This document shows positions 24,991 through 34,229 of a stretch of 64,000 nt of DNA, piece by piece. The position numbers were made by a program, and so were the translations under genes. The number at the start of each line of letters is the position of its first letter. Position 1 is the stretch's first letter. Origin of the DNA: Verrucomicrobiaceae bacterium (GTDB lineage: Bacteria; Verrucomicrobiota; Verrucomicrobiia; Verrucomicrobiales; Akkermansiaceae); NCBI GenBank assembly GCA_027491155.1, contig JAIXWR010000021.1, forward strand, positions 1 to 64,000. The letters are read 5' to 3'. A model generated the notes under the pieces. It ran no database searches and was not told the origin of the DNA. It was given only the letters and a program-made list of their open reading frames with translations.

Positions 24991-26229
24991 TTCCCCCGTT
25001 ACCCGCGGCTTCTCGCGAGTGCCGTCAAGACGGCGCTGGCGGACACCCCCGTGGTCTGCCTGCTCGGGCCGCGGCAGTGCGGGAAATCGACGCTGGCCAT
25101 GCATCTGGAACCCGGCCGCGGCTACGTGACCCTGGATGAAGACCGCTACCGGCAGACCGCACTGGCGGATCCGGACGGCTTCGTGGCACGCCTGCCACCG
25201 CGGGTCATCCTCGACGAAGTCCAGCGCGCCCCGGGCCTGCTCACGGCGATCAAGCTGGCGGTCGACCGCGACCGCCGGCCGGGCCGTTTCCTGCTGACCG
25301 GTTCGGCGAACCTGCTGCTGCTGCCGGAAGCCAGCGAGTCGCTCGCCGGCCGGATGGAAATCCTCCACTTGCAACCGCTGGCGGAAGCCGAAAAGAAGCG
25401 CAACGCGGGAGACTTCCTGCGCGCCTTCCTCGCGGGCGAGTTGCGCTGGGAAGCCATCCTCGCGGAAAGGGACGGGCTGTCGCCGGACCTGCCGAGGACG
25501 CTCGTCGCCGGCGGCTACCCGGAGCCGCTGACCCGCACCCCGGACCGGGCGCGGCAGTGGCACCGGCAGTACGTGAAATCGATCATCGAGCGCGACGTCC
25601 AGGACATCGCGAAGGTGAAGGACGGCCGCGAACTGGCACGGCTGTTGGAGATCCTGGCGCTGCGCACCGGCTCACTGCTCAATGCCAGCGGGCTTTCGAA
25701 AGACCTCGGCCTGCACCGCGGGACGGTCGACCACTATCTGGCCATCCTCGAACGGCTGTTCCTGGTCCGCGCGCTTCCAGGCTGGCACCGGAACTCCGGC
25801 AAGCGGCTGATCAAGTCACCGAAGATCCATTTCGTGGACAGCGGGCTGGCGGCGACCTTGTCCGACCTCTCGGCGGACGACTGGCTGGACCGGCGGCAGG
25901 ACATGGGACATCTGTTAGAAAGCTTCGTGGTCCAGCAGGTCCACGCCCAGGCGGCGTGGACGGACCCCGACCTGCGGTTCTGGCACTACCGCGACAAGGA
26001 CCAGGTGGAAGTCGATCTGGTCATCACCCGCGGCGACAAGACCTGGGGGATCGAGGTCAAGGCGAGCCGTTCGGTGCATCCCGGCGACGGCAAGGGACTG
26101 GACCGCCTGGCCGCGCAGTGCGGCAAGGATTTCCAAGGCGGCTGCGTGCTCTACGACGGTGCCGAAATCCTGCCGATCCCCGGCTCGCCGCACGTCGCGG
26201 TGCCGTTTTCGAAGCTGTGGGACCTGTGA
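24979..26229 (+). CDS. AAA-type ATPase with DUF4143 C-terminal domain
   Basis: A 416-residue protein of the AAA_14-DUF4143 family. Walker A is GPRQCGKST (30-38), Walker B is VILDE (D79-E80), and a sensor-like LLTGSANLLLL follows. The C-terminal DUF4143 part has SGLSKDLGLHRGTVDHYLAILERLFLVRALPGW (winged-helix-like), KIHFVDSGLAA, HLLESFVVQQV and a PD-(D/E)xK-like WHYRDKDQVEVDLVI...IEVKAS. The biochemical role of these widespread, often horizontally moving ATPases is not established. The start at 24979 lies within a repeat array. It converges on the STAND gene with only 5 bp between stops. Confidence 0.85.
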   Translation: MDADFPRYPRLLASAVKTALADTPVVCLLGPRQCGKSTLAMHLEPGRGYVTLDEDRYRQTALADPDGFVARLPPRVILDEVQRAPGLLTAIKLAVDRDRRPGRFLLTGSANLLLLPEASESLAGRMEILHLQPLAEAEKKRNAGDFLRAFLAGELRWEAILAERDGLSPDLPRTLVAGGYPEPLTRTPDRARQWHRQYVKSIIERDVQDIAKVKDGRELARLLEILALRTGSLLNASGLSKDLGLHRGTVDHYLAILERLFLVRALPGWHRNSGKRLIKSPKIHFVDSGLAATLSDLSADDWLDRRQDMGHLLESFVVQQVHAQAAWTDPDLRFWHYRDKDQVEVDLVITRGDKTWGIEVKASRSVHPGDGKGLDRLAAQCGKDFQGGCVLYDGAEILPIPGSPHVAVPFSKLWDL

Positions 26230-26234
26230 TCCGG

Positions 26235-29200
26235 CTAGCGGTTCCGCCCGGCCACCGACAGCAGGGTTTCCGTCAGGGCCTCGGGCCACTCGAGGCTCTT
26301 GATCGCTTCGTCGTCTCCCCAGTCGGGACTGATCCCGAGCAGCTCCTGGAAAGCCTGGTCGGCCCGCTCCGTGCGGCCGGTCTGCTCGGCGGCGCAGAGC
26401 AGCATGGCAACGGCGGTCTGCTTCTGGTCCGCGGTGAAGGGGATTTTGAAGCCGTGCTCCAACAGGATGCCCGCCTCTTCCGGATGACCCGCGGTGAGCA
26501 GCAGCCAGGCCCCGTCGTAAGCGTACGTCGGGTCGGTGGGGAACTTGTCCTTGCCGCGCATCGCCAGCTCGATCGCCGCGGCATCCTGCAAGTCCTCGAA
26601 CACGCAGGCGGCTGCCTCGAGGTAATCGCTGGCATGGATTTCCGCGTCCTGCGTGTCGATGAGCTGGAGCCAGCGCGAATACGCGGCGGTGAATTCGCCG
26701 GCCGCCATGAACCTCCTCGCTTCGATCCGCAGGCAATCGGTCGGCGAGGCCCCGGCGAGGCGCGCGCGGTCGACCATCTTCTCGACCAGCGGGCCGGCGA
26801 CCTTGTCGTGGGCGAGGACCAGCGAGCAGGCGACCATCGCGTCGCGGACGCGGCGGATGCCGAAGGTCTCGCTCGTTGCGGGATCCAGCAGGAGCGTCGC
26901 AAGGGCGCGGAGATCATCGACGGTGGCATCGGGCTTGGCCTGCAGGACGGCGACCTGCGCTTCGATCTCTTCGTAGAAATTCCCCGGCGACTCGCCTTCG
27001 ACGACCCGCTCCCAGCCGTTCCAATCCGCGCCTTGGGCCAGATCCGCAAGCGGCGGCGGACCGTCGGGCCACATCGAATAGACCCCCGCCTTGTCGCCGG
27101 AGGCCCACAACGCGCGGGCCGTGGCGTAGGCGCGCACCGGCTCCGGCATGTCCTTCGCATCCTTGAGCACCGCAAGGATGGCCCCGGCATCGTCACGGTC
27201 CACGGCGATCTGCAAGGCCTCCACCGCTGCCAGCCCGCGGCCCTCCGCCGCCGCCATCACGCGCTCGACCGCGGGGAGCAGCGAACCTTCCCGGGCTGCC
27301 TGCGCGGCCAGCCAATCCTGCCACAGCCAAGGCGAATCGTGGGCCTCGAGGGCGCGATCCACGGCCGGCGCCGCCACCTCGCCCAGCCCCGCGGCAAGGA
27401 TGCCGTGGGCGGCTGAAAGCGAGGGCACCGACTCCTCCCCGGCGAGCTTCGCGGCGAGTTCGCGCACCTTGTCCATGTCGCCGGACCATGCGAGCGCTTC
27501 GAGATGGGAATAAGCGTCGGCCGCGGAATTCGATTGCGCATACCGGTCGGCGGTCGATTTCACCCGCTGCTCCAGCACGGCCAGCGCCGCCGGGCGTTCG
27601 GCGAGTTCGTCTAACAACTCCAGCCGCCAGTCGTTGCGCGGTGCATCGGCCAGCGCGGCTCGCAAGGCATCGAGCGCCGCGGGATCCAGCTTCCGCAGGC
27701 CTTCCGCATCGACGTCCGGCGTCTCGGCCGCGACCTCGGGGTCGCCGAGCGCGGCTCCCGCGACTTCGGTCCGGGTGCGTTGGACGATCCATGCCGCCCG
27801 TTTCAACGCCGCGATCTCGTCGGGATCGCCCGCCAAGCGGTGCAACGGCCTCATGTCGGGGATCCCGGCGGGCGCATCGCTCTCCTTCTTCCAGACGAGC
27901 GGATCGCGCATGAGCTCGAACAAGGGCCCGTCCTCGCCGCGGATCAGCCCGCGCAGGTAGGCCTGGCGCCACGGATGGTCACCCAGCGCCGCCGACCAGC
28001 GCACGATGCGGTCCGCTTCGAAGGAGCTGGAAAGCGCAAGCCGCTGCCACAAGGGCAGCCAAGCGTCGCCGCGCACCGTGACGAAGGGCAATGCGGCGAC
28101 CTGCTTCGCGAGCGCCGCCACATCGGCCCCGGGGAAGAAGGCCGACAGCGTGCCGAAGTCCCGGTCCAATGCCGCGCGCCGCGCCTGGCGATCCAGCCGG
28201 ATGATCGACCTCGATCCCTCCGCAAACCTTTGTCCGCCCAGTCCCTCCGCGAGCGCCCGCAGCACGGCGAGTCGATCCGCCGTGACACCCGACACCCCCG
28301 CCAGCGGGACGAAGTCCTCCTTGCCCTCGCCGAAGCGCAGCACCCGCAGTCCGGCTTCCTCGCTGAAACGAAGGATGCTGTTAGAGACGGGCAGCACGAG
28401 ATTCGAAACCAAGCGCCGCCCACTGCCGCTGTCCCACACGTCGACCTCGCGGCCGATCCTCAGAGCGAGCCAACCGCGTTCCTCGTCGTGCGCCCAGCAG
28501 AGCGGCACCAGGTCCATCTCCGGCACCTCGCGCTTCCGCGTCTGCGGCAGCACCGCGATTTGCGACAGGTCGCGGAGATCGTGCAGCACCACGCAGTCGG
28601 CGGTGGCCACCGCCAGCCGACGCTCTTCTCCCTCGCCATAACCGAACAAGGCAAGGCCCCCCGTGACCGGCATCGAACCGCGCCGCGTGAAACCGCTGCC
28701 GCTGACCTCCATCACCAACACCTCGTTCTCGCTGACCACCGCGAGCTGCTCGCCGAAAAAGTCGACCTTCGCGACATTCTCCACCGGCTCCAGATCGGAG
28801 AGGATCGCGCCCGTGGCGGCATCGACCAGCAGCACGCCGGGAGAAACAAGGCCGCCGGTGCTTGAGCCGTAGCCCGCCACCACCGCGTGCTTGCCGGAGG
28901 AATCGAGCGCCACGTCGGCAATGAGCTGCCACATCGGATGCATCGGCAGGTCGACCGGCTTCGCACCTTCTTCCGGCGACACCAGCCGCGCCTCGAAGCC
29001 GCGCTGCTCGAGCCGCCGGCCGTCGGGGAAGGTCTTGCCCACGTGCCATCCTTCGATCTCCTCCGCCGCCGGGGCCGCGGGCGGAGCTGCGGAAAGCCGC
29101 GGCAGGTATTCGCCGAGCAAGAGCTTCCCGGAACTCGTGCCGACCGCGAAACGCTCGCCCGAGAACGCGACCGAACGAATCCGCGAGTCTGCAACGAAGG

Positions 29201-32200
29201 GCGCGCGCGGCTGCACGTGGCCAGCCGCGTTGTCGATGCTTTCCAAGCGCGGCCCGTCGACCGACAGCGGCGGCGTCACGTCACCGAGCCCGCTTTGCAA
29301 CACCAGCGGCCGGCCGGCGCGCTGCTGGTCGAAGAGCTGCTGCCACACCGGCGCGACCCAATCGCTCCACGGGAAACGCGGCAGCACCGCAGCCGAGGAA
29401 AGCCACGAACCGCTGCCATCGTCGTAAGCTCCGTTCACCTTCAGCTCGCCGTCTTCATCGGTCACCGCGAAGAGCGCGTGCTCGCCTTCCTCATGCTGCC
29501 CGCGGCCGCGGAGACGGGCGTAAAACTCACCGCCGTCCGGGCTGAAGACCGCGTGCTCCAGCTCCTCGCTGCCGCTGCTCGATGCGGTGCGCACCGGCTT
29601 CGTGGCATCGAGCGGCATCTCGACGACCAGCCCGTTCGTATGCAAACCGCGCAAGCGCTGGCGGTCGAGCTGCACGGCCAGCGGCTCGCTCGCGTCGGCC
29701 GGCAGCGGATCGGTCTCGCGCACCGTCATGCCGGTCGCGGCGTCGGCGATTCGCCAGGTCACGCCGAACTCCGGCGCGGGACCGATGGCGGGATAAGCGA
29801 ACAACACGCCGTCGGACGACCACGCGAAGCAGCTCTCCGCGACGCCCGTCGGTGCGGGCAAGGTGGTCACCGGCTTCATCGTCACCGCGTCGCACAGCAG
29901 CGTGACCTCGGCGCGCTTGTAGCCGCGCTGGACCACCGCGCGACGGCCGGTCGGTGAAATGACCAGCGCCTGGGTTTCCTCGCCCCAGGTCGGCACGAGC
30001 TGGGAGGTTAGAGTGGCATCGGCGAGGTTCCAGCGCAGCACCGAGTTGAAGCCGATCGAGATGTCGCCGGTGGCCGCGAAGAGCGTGTCGCGATCCGGTC
30101 CGAAGGCGAGCCGGGTGACCGGAACCGGATGCGCGATCTCGCCGGTCGGGAAGTTCCACGAGGTCCGTCGCAGCGTTTCTAACAACAATACCTGCGCTTC
30201 CAGATTCGCGGGATCGTTCTCCAGCGCGGAAAGCAGGAAGGGCAGGCCTTCATCCGGCGCGCCATCCTCGATGCGTGCCGCGCCGGCATCGAAATCCGCA
30301 GCGGCCAGCGAGCGCCGGGTCTCCGCTGCGGACTCGAGCGCCTTGCCTTGTGCGACCACAGCCTCGGTCTGCTTCTTCTTCGCGATCACTCCGAGCACCC
30401 CGGCCGTGGCGGCGAGGCCGGCGAAGACGACGGTCGCGCCTTGGAACAGCCGCAGCTTCCGCCGCGCGCGAATCCGCGACAGCCGGACCAGCTCGCTTTC
30501 ATCGGCGCTCAGGCGGAACACGCCGGAGCTCTCGACCCGCTCGGCTTCCGCGAGCCGACCTTCTGTTAGATAGAATCTCGTCGAACGCTTGCCGTCGTTC
30601 CACAAGCGTGTGGCGTCCTCCAATCGGCGACGCGCGAGCAGCAGGTCGCGGTGGTCCTCGATCCACTGCTTGAGCACCGGCCAGTGGGTGATCAGCGCCT
30701 CGTGGGCGAGCGTGACGGTCGCGGCGTCGTCCTCGCTGCCGGTGACCAGCAGCTTGGCGTCGATGAAGGCTGTTAGAAAAGCGGTCGCGCCGGGATGGGC
30801 GGCTTCCAAGCCGGCGCGCTTCGCCCGGCGGCGGGTCGCGGGGCCTTCGTTCGCGGCATCGAGCGTGACCAGCTCGCCGAAGATCTGGCGTGCGGCGTCG
30901 CGGCGCGTCTCGGAGGGCAGGGCGTCGTAGGTTTCCTGCGCACGGCGGGCGATCGCCCCGGCCAGTCCGCCGAGTTCCTCGTAGGCCGCCCAGGTCAGCA
31001 CGTTCTCGCTACGCCGCTGGTAGAGCTCCTCCAAGGTGAACTCTAACAGCGGCAACGCGTCGTGGGCGTTGGTGGCGTCCTGATAGATCTGCTCTGAGAG
31101 ATCGCGGCCGCTTTCCCGATGCCGCTCGAATTGCAAGCCGGCGGCCAGCGCGGGGTAGCGGATGATCTGCTGCAGCTCCGGCAGTTCCGGCGGGCTGAGG
31201 ATGTAGCCGCCGCCGTGGCGGACGAGCTGGAAGAGATCGCGATGCTCCGGGACCCGCGGGAAGAACTCGCTGCGCATCGTCGCCACCACCCAGATCCGCC
31301 GCGACATCGCCAGCGCGGCAAGGACGTGGAAGAAGGCGTCGCGCATTTCCGCGGTGACGTCGCGGGCGGTGAAGATTTCCTCGAGCTGGTCGACCAGCAG
31401 CAGGAAGTTCGCCGGCTTGGCCGCGGACAGCCTGTCGAGCGCCGCGACGATGGCCGCGATGCCGAACACCAGCTGTTCCGGATTGCCCAGCGTGCGGGCC
31501 AGCCTTGCGCTGTCCCAGACCGGCTCGGGCTTGGGACCGGTCTTCGACTTGCGTCCCTTCTTCCCCTTCGGTGCGGCGGGGGCAATCACCGGCCTCGAGG
31601 TGTCGCGGATCTTCGCCAGCTCCGGCAGCGCGCCGGAGATCGCCCGGGCCAGCGTCTCGAGCGGCGGTGCGTCGCCTTCCACCGGCAGCACGGTCGTCCC
31701 GCACCATGCTCCGACTTCCGGCAAGTAGCCGTCGGCTGTTAGACGAGGTGCCAGCCCGGCGCGCATCAGGGAGGACTTGCCGTAGCCGGAGCCGCCGTAG
31801 ATCAGCAGGAAGGCATGGCCGGCGGCGTGGTTCGCCTTGAGCTGGTTCAGCGCCTCGGCGATCGGCCGGTTGCGGCCGAAGAACAGCGGCGCGTCCTCGT
31901 AGTCGAAGGTGCCCAGCCCTTTGAACGGCGAGCCTTCCAAGGGCAGCGGCCGCACCGCGTCCTCGGCCAGCCCGCGCTGGAGCTGGATGTGGCGCAGCAG
32001 GAGTTTTTCCAGGTGCTGCTCGAACAGCGCCATGAATTCATCCACCGTCTCGTATGGCGAGAACGCGCGGCGGATGGTCTTGTCCTTGTTGAAAAAGAAG
32101 CGCTCGCAAAAGGCATCGAGCTTCTTGCCCTGGGCCGGATCGCTGCCCGCCGGCCGTTCGCTCATCCGGCGATAGACCAGGATGTCGGGCTTCGGCTTGC

Positions 32201-32543
32201 TCTCCTTCTTCCGGGCGCGCTCTTCGAAGGCCTCGGTCGCTTCCTCCAGCTCCCACTCGGTGCCGGAGTCGAAGCGCGTGCCGTCCTTGCGGTTGAACTG
32301 CGACGGCAGCGGCGAGCCGAGCCGCGACCAGAGGACGCAGACGAAGAGATCGCAGTCGGAGGGGCGGATCAGTTCCTCGTTGAAATGCGCGGTCGCCCGC
32401 AGCGGTTCCTTTTCCCACAGCACCGGCTCAAGCCGGATGAAGTTCCAGTAGCGCGCCTGCAGCCGCTCCACGATCCTCCCGACGGCCTGGCGTTCATCGC
32501 GAACGTCGCCGGGTGAGCTGACGAAGAGGGTGAGGGTCTGCAT
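26235..32543 (-). CDS. Giant DUF4062-STAND NTPase with beta-propeller and alpha-solenoid
   Basis: A 2102-residue signal-transduction-type NTPase. Residues 1-110 are DUF4062 (LTLFVSSPGDVRDERQAV, a Toll/TIR-like Rossmann domain). About 205-640 is an nSTAND1-type NTPase: FKGLGTFDYEDAPLFFGR entry, Walker A G251-S-G-Y-G-K-S, Walker B LLLVDQLEEIF (381-391), and the winged-helix end TLAHEALITHWPVL. A hydrophobic helix (~698-720) may anchor it to the membrane, with a short coiled linker after. About 800-1500 is a WD40/PQQ-like propeller, and ~1500-2102 is helical repeats (TPR/HEAT-like). By analogy with STAND sensors (Avs, NLR) the repeats would sense a ligand and the N-terminus signal; a defence role is an inference. 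It seems monocistronic. Confidence 0.82.
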   Translation of the reverse strand: MQTLTLFVSSPGDVRDERQAVGRIVERLQARYWNFIRLEPVLWEKEPLRATAHFNEELIRPSDCDLFVCVLWSRLGSPLPSQFNRKDGTRFDSGTEWELEEATEAFEERARKKESKPKPDILVYRRMSERPAGSDPAQGKKLDAFCERFFFNKDKTIRRAFSPYETVDEFMALFEQHLEKLLLRHIQLQRGLAEDAVRPLPLEGSPFKGLGTFDYEDAPLFFGRNRPIAEALNQLKANHAAGHAFLLIYGGSGYGKSSLMRAGLAPRLTADGYLPEVGAWCGTTVLPVEGDAPPLETLARAISGALPELAKIRDTSRPVIAPAAPKGKKGRKSKTGPKPEPVWDSARLARTLGNPEQLVFGIAAIVAALDRLSAAKPANFLLLVDQLEEIFTARDVTAEMRDAFFHVLAALAMSRRIWVVATMRSEFFPRVPEHRDLFQLVRHGGGYILSPPELPELQQIIRYPALAAGLQFERHRESGRDLSEQIYQDATNAHDALPLLEFTLEELYQRRSENVLTWAAYEELGGLAGAIARRAQETYDALPSETRRDAARQIFGELVTLDAANEGPATRRRAKRAGLEAAHPGATAFLTAFIDAKLLVTGSEDDAATVTLAHEALITHWPVLKQWIEDHRDLLLARRRLEDATRLWNDGKRSTRFYLTEGRLAEAERVESSGVFRLSADESELVRLSRIRARRKLRLFQGATVVFAGLAATAGVLGVIAKKKQTEAVVAQGKALESAAETRRSLAAADFDAGAARIEDGAPDEGLPFLLSALENDPANLEAQVLLLETLRRTSWNFPTGEIAHPVPVTRLAFGPDRDTLFAATGDISIGFNSVLRWNLADATLTSQLVPTWGEETQALVISPTGRRAVVQRGYKRAEVTLLCDAVTMKPVTTLPAPTGVAESCFAWSSDGVLFAYPAIGPAPEFGVTWRIADAATGMTVRETDPLPADASEPLAVQLDRQRLRGLHTNGLVVEMPLDATKPVRTASSSGSEELEHAVFSPDGGEFYARLRGRGQHEEGEHALFAVTDEDGELKVNGAYDDGSGSWLSSAAVLPRFPWSDWVAPVWQQLFDQQRAGRPLVLQSGLGDVTPPLSVDGPRLESIDNAAGHVQPRAPFVADSRIRSVAFSGERFAVGTSSGKLLLGEYLPRLSAAPPAAPAAEEIEGWHVGKTFPDGRRLEQRGFEARLVSPEEGAKPVDLPMHPMWQLIADVALDSSGKHAVVAGYGSSTGGLVSPGVLLVDAATGAILSDLEPVENVAKVDFFGEQLAVVSENEVLVMEVSGSGFTRRGSMPVTGGLALFGYGEGEERRLAVATADCVVLHDLRDLSQIAVLPQTRKREVPEMDLVPLCWAHDEERGWLALRIGREVDVWDSGSGRRLVSNLVLPVSNSILRFSEEAGLRVLRFGEGKEDFVPLAGVSGVTADRLAVLRALAEGLGGQRFAEGSRSIIRLDRQARRAALDRDFGTLSAFFPGADVAALAKQVAALPFVTVRGDAWLPLWQRLALSSSFEADRIVRWSAALGDHPWRQAYLRGLIRGEDGPLFELMRDPLVWKKESDAPAGIPDMRPLHRLAGDPDEIAALKRAAWIVQRTRTEVAGAALGDPEVAAETPDVDAEGLRKLDPAALDALRAALADAPRNDWRLELLDELAERPAALAVLEQRVKSTADRYAQSNSAADAYSHLEALAWSGDMDKVRELAAKLAGEESVPSLSAAHGILAAGLGEVAAPAVDRALEAHDSPWLWQDWLAAQAAREGSLLPAVERVMAAAEGRGLAAVEALQIAVDRDDAGAILAVLKDAKDMPEPVRAYATARALWASGDKAGVYSMWPDGPPPLADLAQGADWNGWERVVEGESPGNFYEEIEAQVAVLQAKPDATVDDLRALATLLLDPATSETFGIRRVRDAMVACSLVLAHDKVAGPLVEKMVDRARLAGASPTDCLRIEARRFMAAGEFTAAYSRWLQLIDTQDAEIHASDYLEAAACVFEDLQDAAAIELAMRGKDKFPTDPTYAYDGAWLLLTAGHPEEAGILLEHGFKIPFTADQKQTAVAMLLCAAEQTGRTERADQAFQELLGISPDWGDDEAIKSLEWPEALTETLLSVAGRNR

Positions 32544-32618
32544 CCCGCACCGAGTAAAAACCGCCGGGGACCGGATTTCTAAGCGGGAAATCGGCGAATT
32601 TCACTCCTGCCAGCCACG

Positions 32619-32629
32619 TATCCTCTCGG
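32619..32629 (+). promoter_or_regulatory. -10 box directly before the GDSL gene
   Basis: TATCCT (32619-32624) ends 5 nt before the ATG at 32630, so transcription would begin at the start codon itself. The -35 region (around 32597-32603) is poor. Confidence 0.4.
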
Positions 32630-33376
32630 ATGCCCCGCCGACTTTTCTTCGCCAGCCTGCTCCTCGCCGCCCCGCTTCTTGCCAAGGACGCGCCCGCTAA
32701 CACCGCGGTGGTGCCCGTTTCGAAGCTGGAAAAGGACTGCTACGACTGGTGGCAGCGCCACGAGGCGGCGCTGGCGGCGAAGGCGAAGATCGCGCCCGAG
32801 ATCGTGCTGGTCGGCGACTCGATCACCCACTTCTGGGGCGGCGAACCGGCCACGCCAGGGCTCAAGCCGCGCGGGCCGGCGGCCTGGGAAAGCGTCTTCG
32901 GCGGCAAGAAGGTGCTCAACCTCGGCTTCGGCTGGGACCGCACCCAGAACGTCCTGTGGCGGCTCGAACACGGCGAGGTCGACGGGCTGAAGCCGGAATG
33001 GTTCGTGGTGAACATCGGCACCAACAACTCGTCCGGCACCGCGAACGCCCGCGCCAACACGCCGGCCGAAACCGCGGAGGGCGTGGCCGCGATCCTCGCC
33101 CGGCTGAAAGCGAAATCGCCGGACTCGAAGATCATCCTGATGGCCGTCTTCCCGCGCGGCGCAAAGGCGGACGACCCCAAGCGGTCCTTCATCGGCGGGC
33201 TCAACCCGCTGCTGGCGGAGATCGCGAAAAAGGAAGGCGCCACCTTCATCGACCTCCGCGACCGCTTCCTCGCGGCCGACGGCACCTTGCCGAAATCCCT
33301 CATGCCCGACGGCGTGCATCCGAACGAAGCCGGCTACGCGATCTGGGCGGCGGCTTTGAAGGAGGCGATGCGCTGA
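32630..33376 (+). CDS. Secreted SGNH/GDSL-type lipase-esterase
   Basis: A 248-residue exported hydrolase similar to the PAF-acetylhydrolase beta/gamma-like SGNH family. After a signal peptide (1-18), block I is VLVGDSITHFW (nucleophile S64), block III is NIGTNNSSGT (N132) and block V is MPDGVHPNEAGY with D227 and H230. The oxyanion Gly is in NLGFGWDRTQN. In this phylum such enzymes are usually carbohydrate esterases; the substrate is not known. Confidence 0.88.
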   Translation: MPRRLFFASLLLAAPLLAKDAPANTAVVPVSKLEKDCYDWWQRHEAALAAKAKIAPEIVLVGDSITHFWGGEPATPGLKPRGPAAWESVFGGKKVLNLGFGWDRTQNVLWRLEHGEVDGLKPEWFVVNIGTNNSSGTANARANTPAETAEGVAAILARLKAKSPDSKIILMAVFPRGAKADDPKRSFIGGLNPLLAEIAKKEGATFIDLRDRFLAADGTLPKSLMPDGVHPNEAGYAIWAAALKEAMR

Positions 33377-33530
33377 GGCTCGCGTGGAGTGCGACGGCAT
33401 GACGTCGCTGTGGCTTGGGGTGGAGTGCGACTCGCCCCGACGGCCGCGGACCGTCGAACGAAGCGAATGACCCCGCAGTCAAAGCTGCGTCGTGCCGCAG
33501 CAGTCCAAATGAAAGGCCGCGGCACTCTCG
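33377..33530. repeat. Intergenic repeat cluster between convergent genes
   Basis: No gene. GTGGAGTGCGAC occurs twice (about 33383 and 33420). CGACGG-ccgcgga-CCGTCG forms a hairpin near 33438-33457, and further GC-rich partial palindromes follow. The style (repeated GAGTGCGAC with GACGGCATGACGTCG) resembles dispersed repeats of verrucomicrobial genomes. It may end transcription from both sides. Confidence 0.5.
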
Positions 33531-33983
33531 CTACCGATCCGGCGCGTCGGAGATCTCGCTCACCGGATAGATCTCGCAGGTCTTCTTCGCCCGCTGGTAA
33601 AGGTCGCGCCCCATCTTCGTCGCCGCCTCGTCGACCCGCGAGGCCGGGGCATCCGCCTGCATCGCCACCAGCGGGAGATAGATGTGGATGAGCTTGCCGG
33701 CTTTGGTCCGGACCTCGCCGACCACGCCCACCATCGTCACATCCGCCGATCCGCGGCCTTCCAGCTCGGGGAAGTATTTCCAGATCAAGGTCTCGCGGGT
33801 CACGCCTTCCAGCAGCTTCTCGTCGATCGCCAGCACCTGCGACGGCCGCGCCTCGCCGCCGACCGGGACATCCGGCACGCGGATCGCGATCGGCACCCCG
33901 GCCGGATTGGTGATCGGGGCCAGCGCGACGTGGGAGCACGATGCCAGTCCGAGCGCGAGGAGGAGAAGGGCCAGCCATTTCAT
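33531..33983 (-). CDS. Small lipoprotein, function unknown
   Basis: A 150-residue protein with a lipoprotein signal (MKWLALLLLALGLASC, lipobox LASC). The body is beta-rich with no recognised domain: PAGVPIAIRVPDVPVGGEARPSQVLAIDEKLLEG, then VTMVGVVGEVRTKAGKLIHIYLPLVA and a helical end. The start at 33983 is preferred to the upstream in-frame GTG/ATG because it gives an exact lipobox. Confidence 0.65.
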   Translation of the reverse strand: MKWLALLLLALGLASCSHVALAPITNPAGVPIAIRVPDVPVGGEARPSQVLAIDEKLLEGVTRETLIWKYFPELEGRGSADVTMVGVVGEVRTKAGKLIHIYLPLVAMQADAPASRVDEAATKMGRDLYQRAKKTCEIYPVSEISDAPDR

Positions 33984-34041
33984 CAGGCTTCCATGCAATG
34001 CCGGGAAGCCCCTTTCCACAAGAGGGAAAGCCAGCCGCGGT

Positions 34042-34071
34042 TTGACAAGCCGCCGCGCGCCGGCCTAGCCT
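34042..34071 (+). promoter_or_regulatory. Strong promoter of the MATE leader
   Basis: TTGACA (34042-34047), 18 bp, TAGCCT (34066-34071). It is the best -35 match in the window. The leader ORF ATG lies 11 nt after the -10 box. Confidence 0.65.
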
Positions 34072-34082
34072 CCCGCCGTCCC

Positions 34083-34148
34083 ATGAAGCCGTCCATCATG
34101 CCCGCTGCCCTCGACGACCTGTTCGTCGTCCGCGGGGACATGGCGTGA
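34083..34148 (+). CDS. Putative 21-residue leader peptide upstream of the MATE pump
   Basis: ATG at 34083 to TGA at 34146-34148 encodes MKPSIMPAALDDLFVVRGDMA. It starts at or near the predicted transcription start, is too short for a normal gene, and its last codons lie on the 5' arm of a perfect 9-bp stem. A terminator follows 30 nt later, then the efflux gene. The arrangement suggests ribosome-controlled attenuation. Translation is not proven. Confidence 0.5.
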   Translation: MKPSIMPAALDDLFVVRGDMA

Positions 34149-34180
34149 CGGATCGGAAACGCGACCGCCCCTGTCCCCGC
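34132..34180 (+). promoter_or_regulatory. Leader stem overlapping the leader-peptide stop
   Basis: GCGGGGACA (34132-34140) pairs perfectly with TGTCCCCGC (34172-34180). The stem encloses the stop codon of the leader peptide, and its 3' arm shares two bases with the terminator stem, so a ribosome on the leader could change which hairpin forms. Confidence 0.55.
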
Positions 34181-34211
34181 CCGCCCGACTGGTTCCGGCG
34201 GGCTTTTTGTT
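34179..34211 (+). terminator. Attenuator-like intrinsic terminator before the MATE gene
   Basis: GCCCGCC (34179-34185) pairs with GGCGGGC (34197-34203) around an 11-nt loop and is followed by TTTTTGTTT. It lies 19 nt before the MATE start codon and downstream of the strong promoter, so it can only serve the leader transcript. Confidence 0.8.
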
Positions 34212-34229
34212 TCCCACGCTTTTCCCTTC

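Noticed and set aside
25557-27416. 619-codon plus-strand frame
   Set aside because: Off-frame with the ATPase gene and antisense to the STAND gene; no domain.
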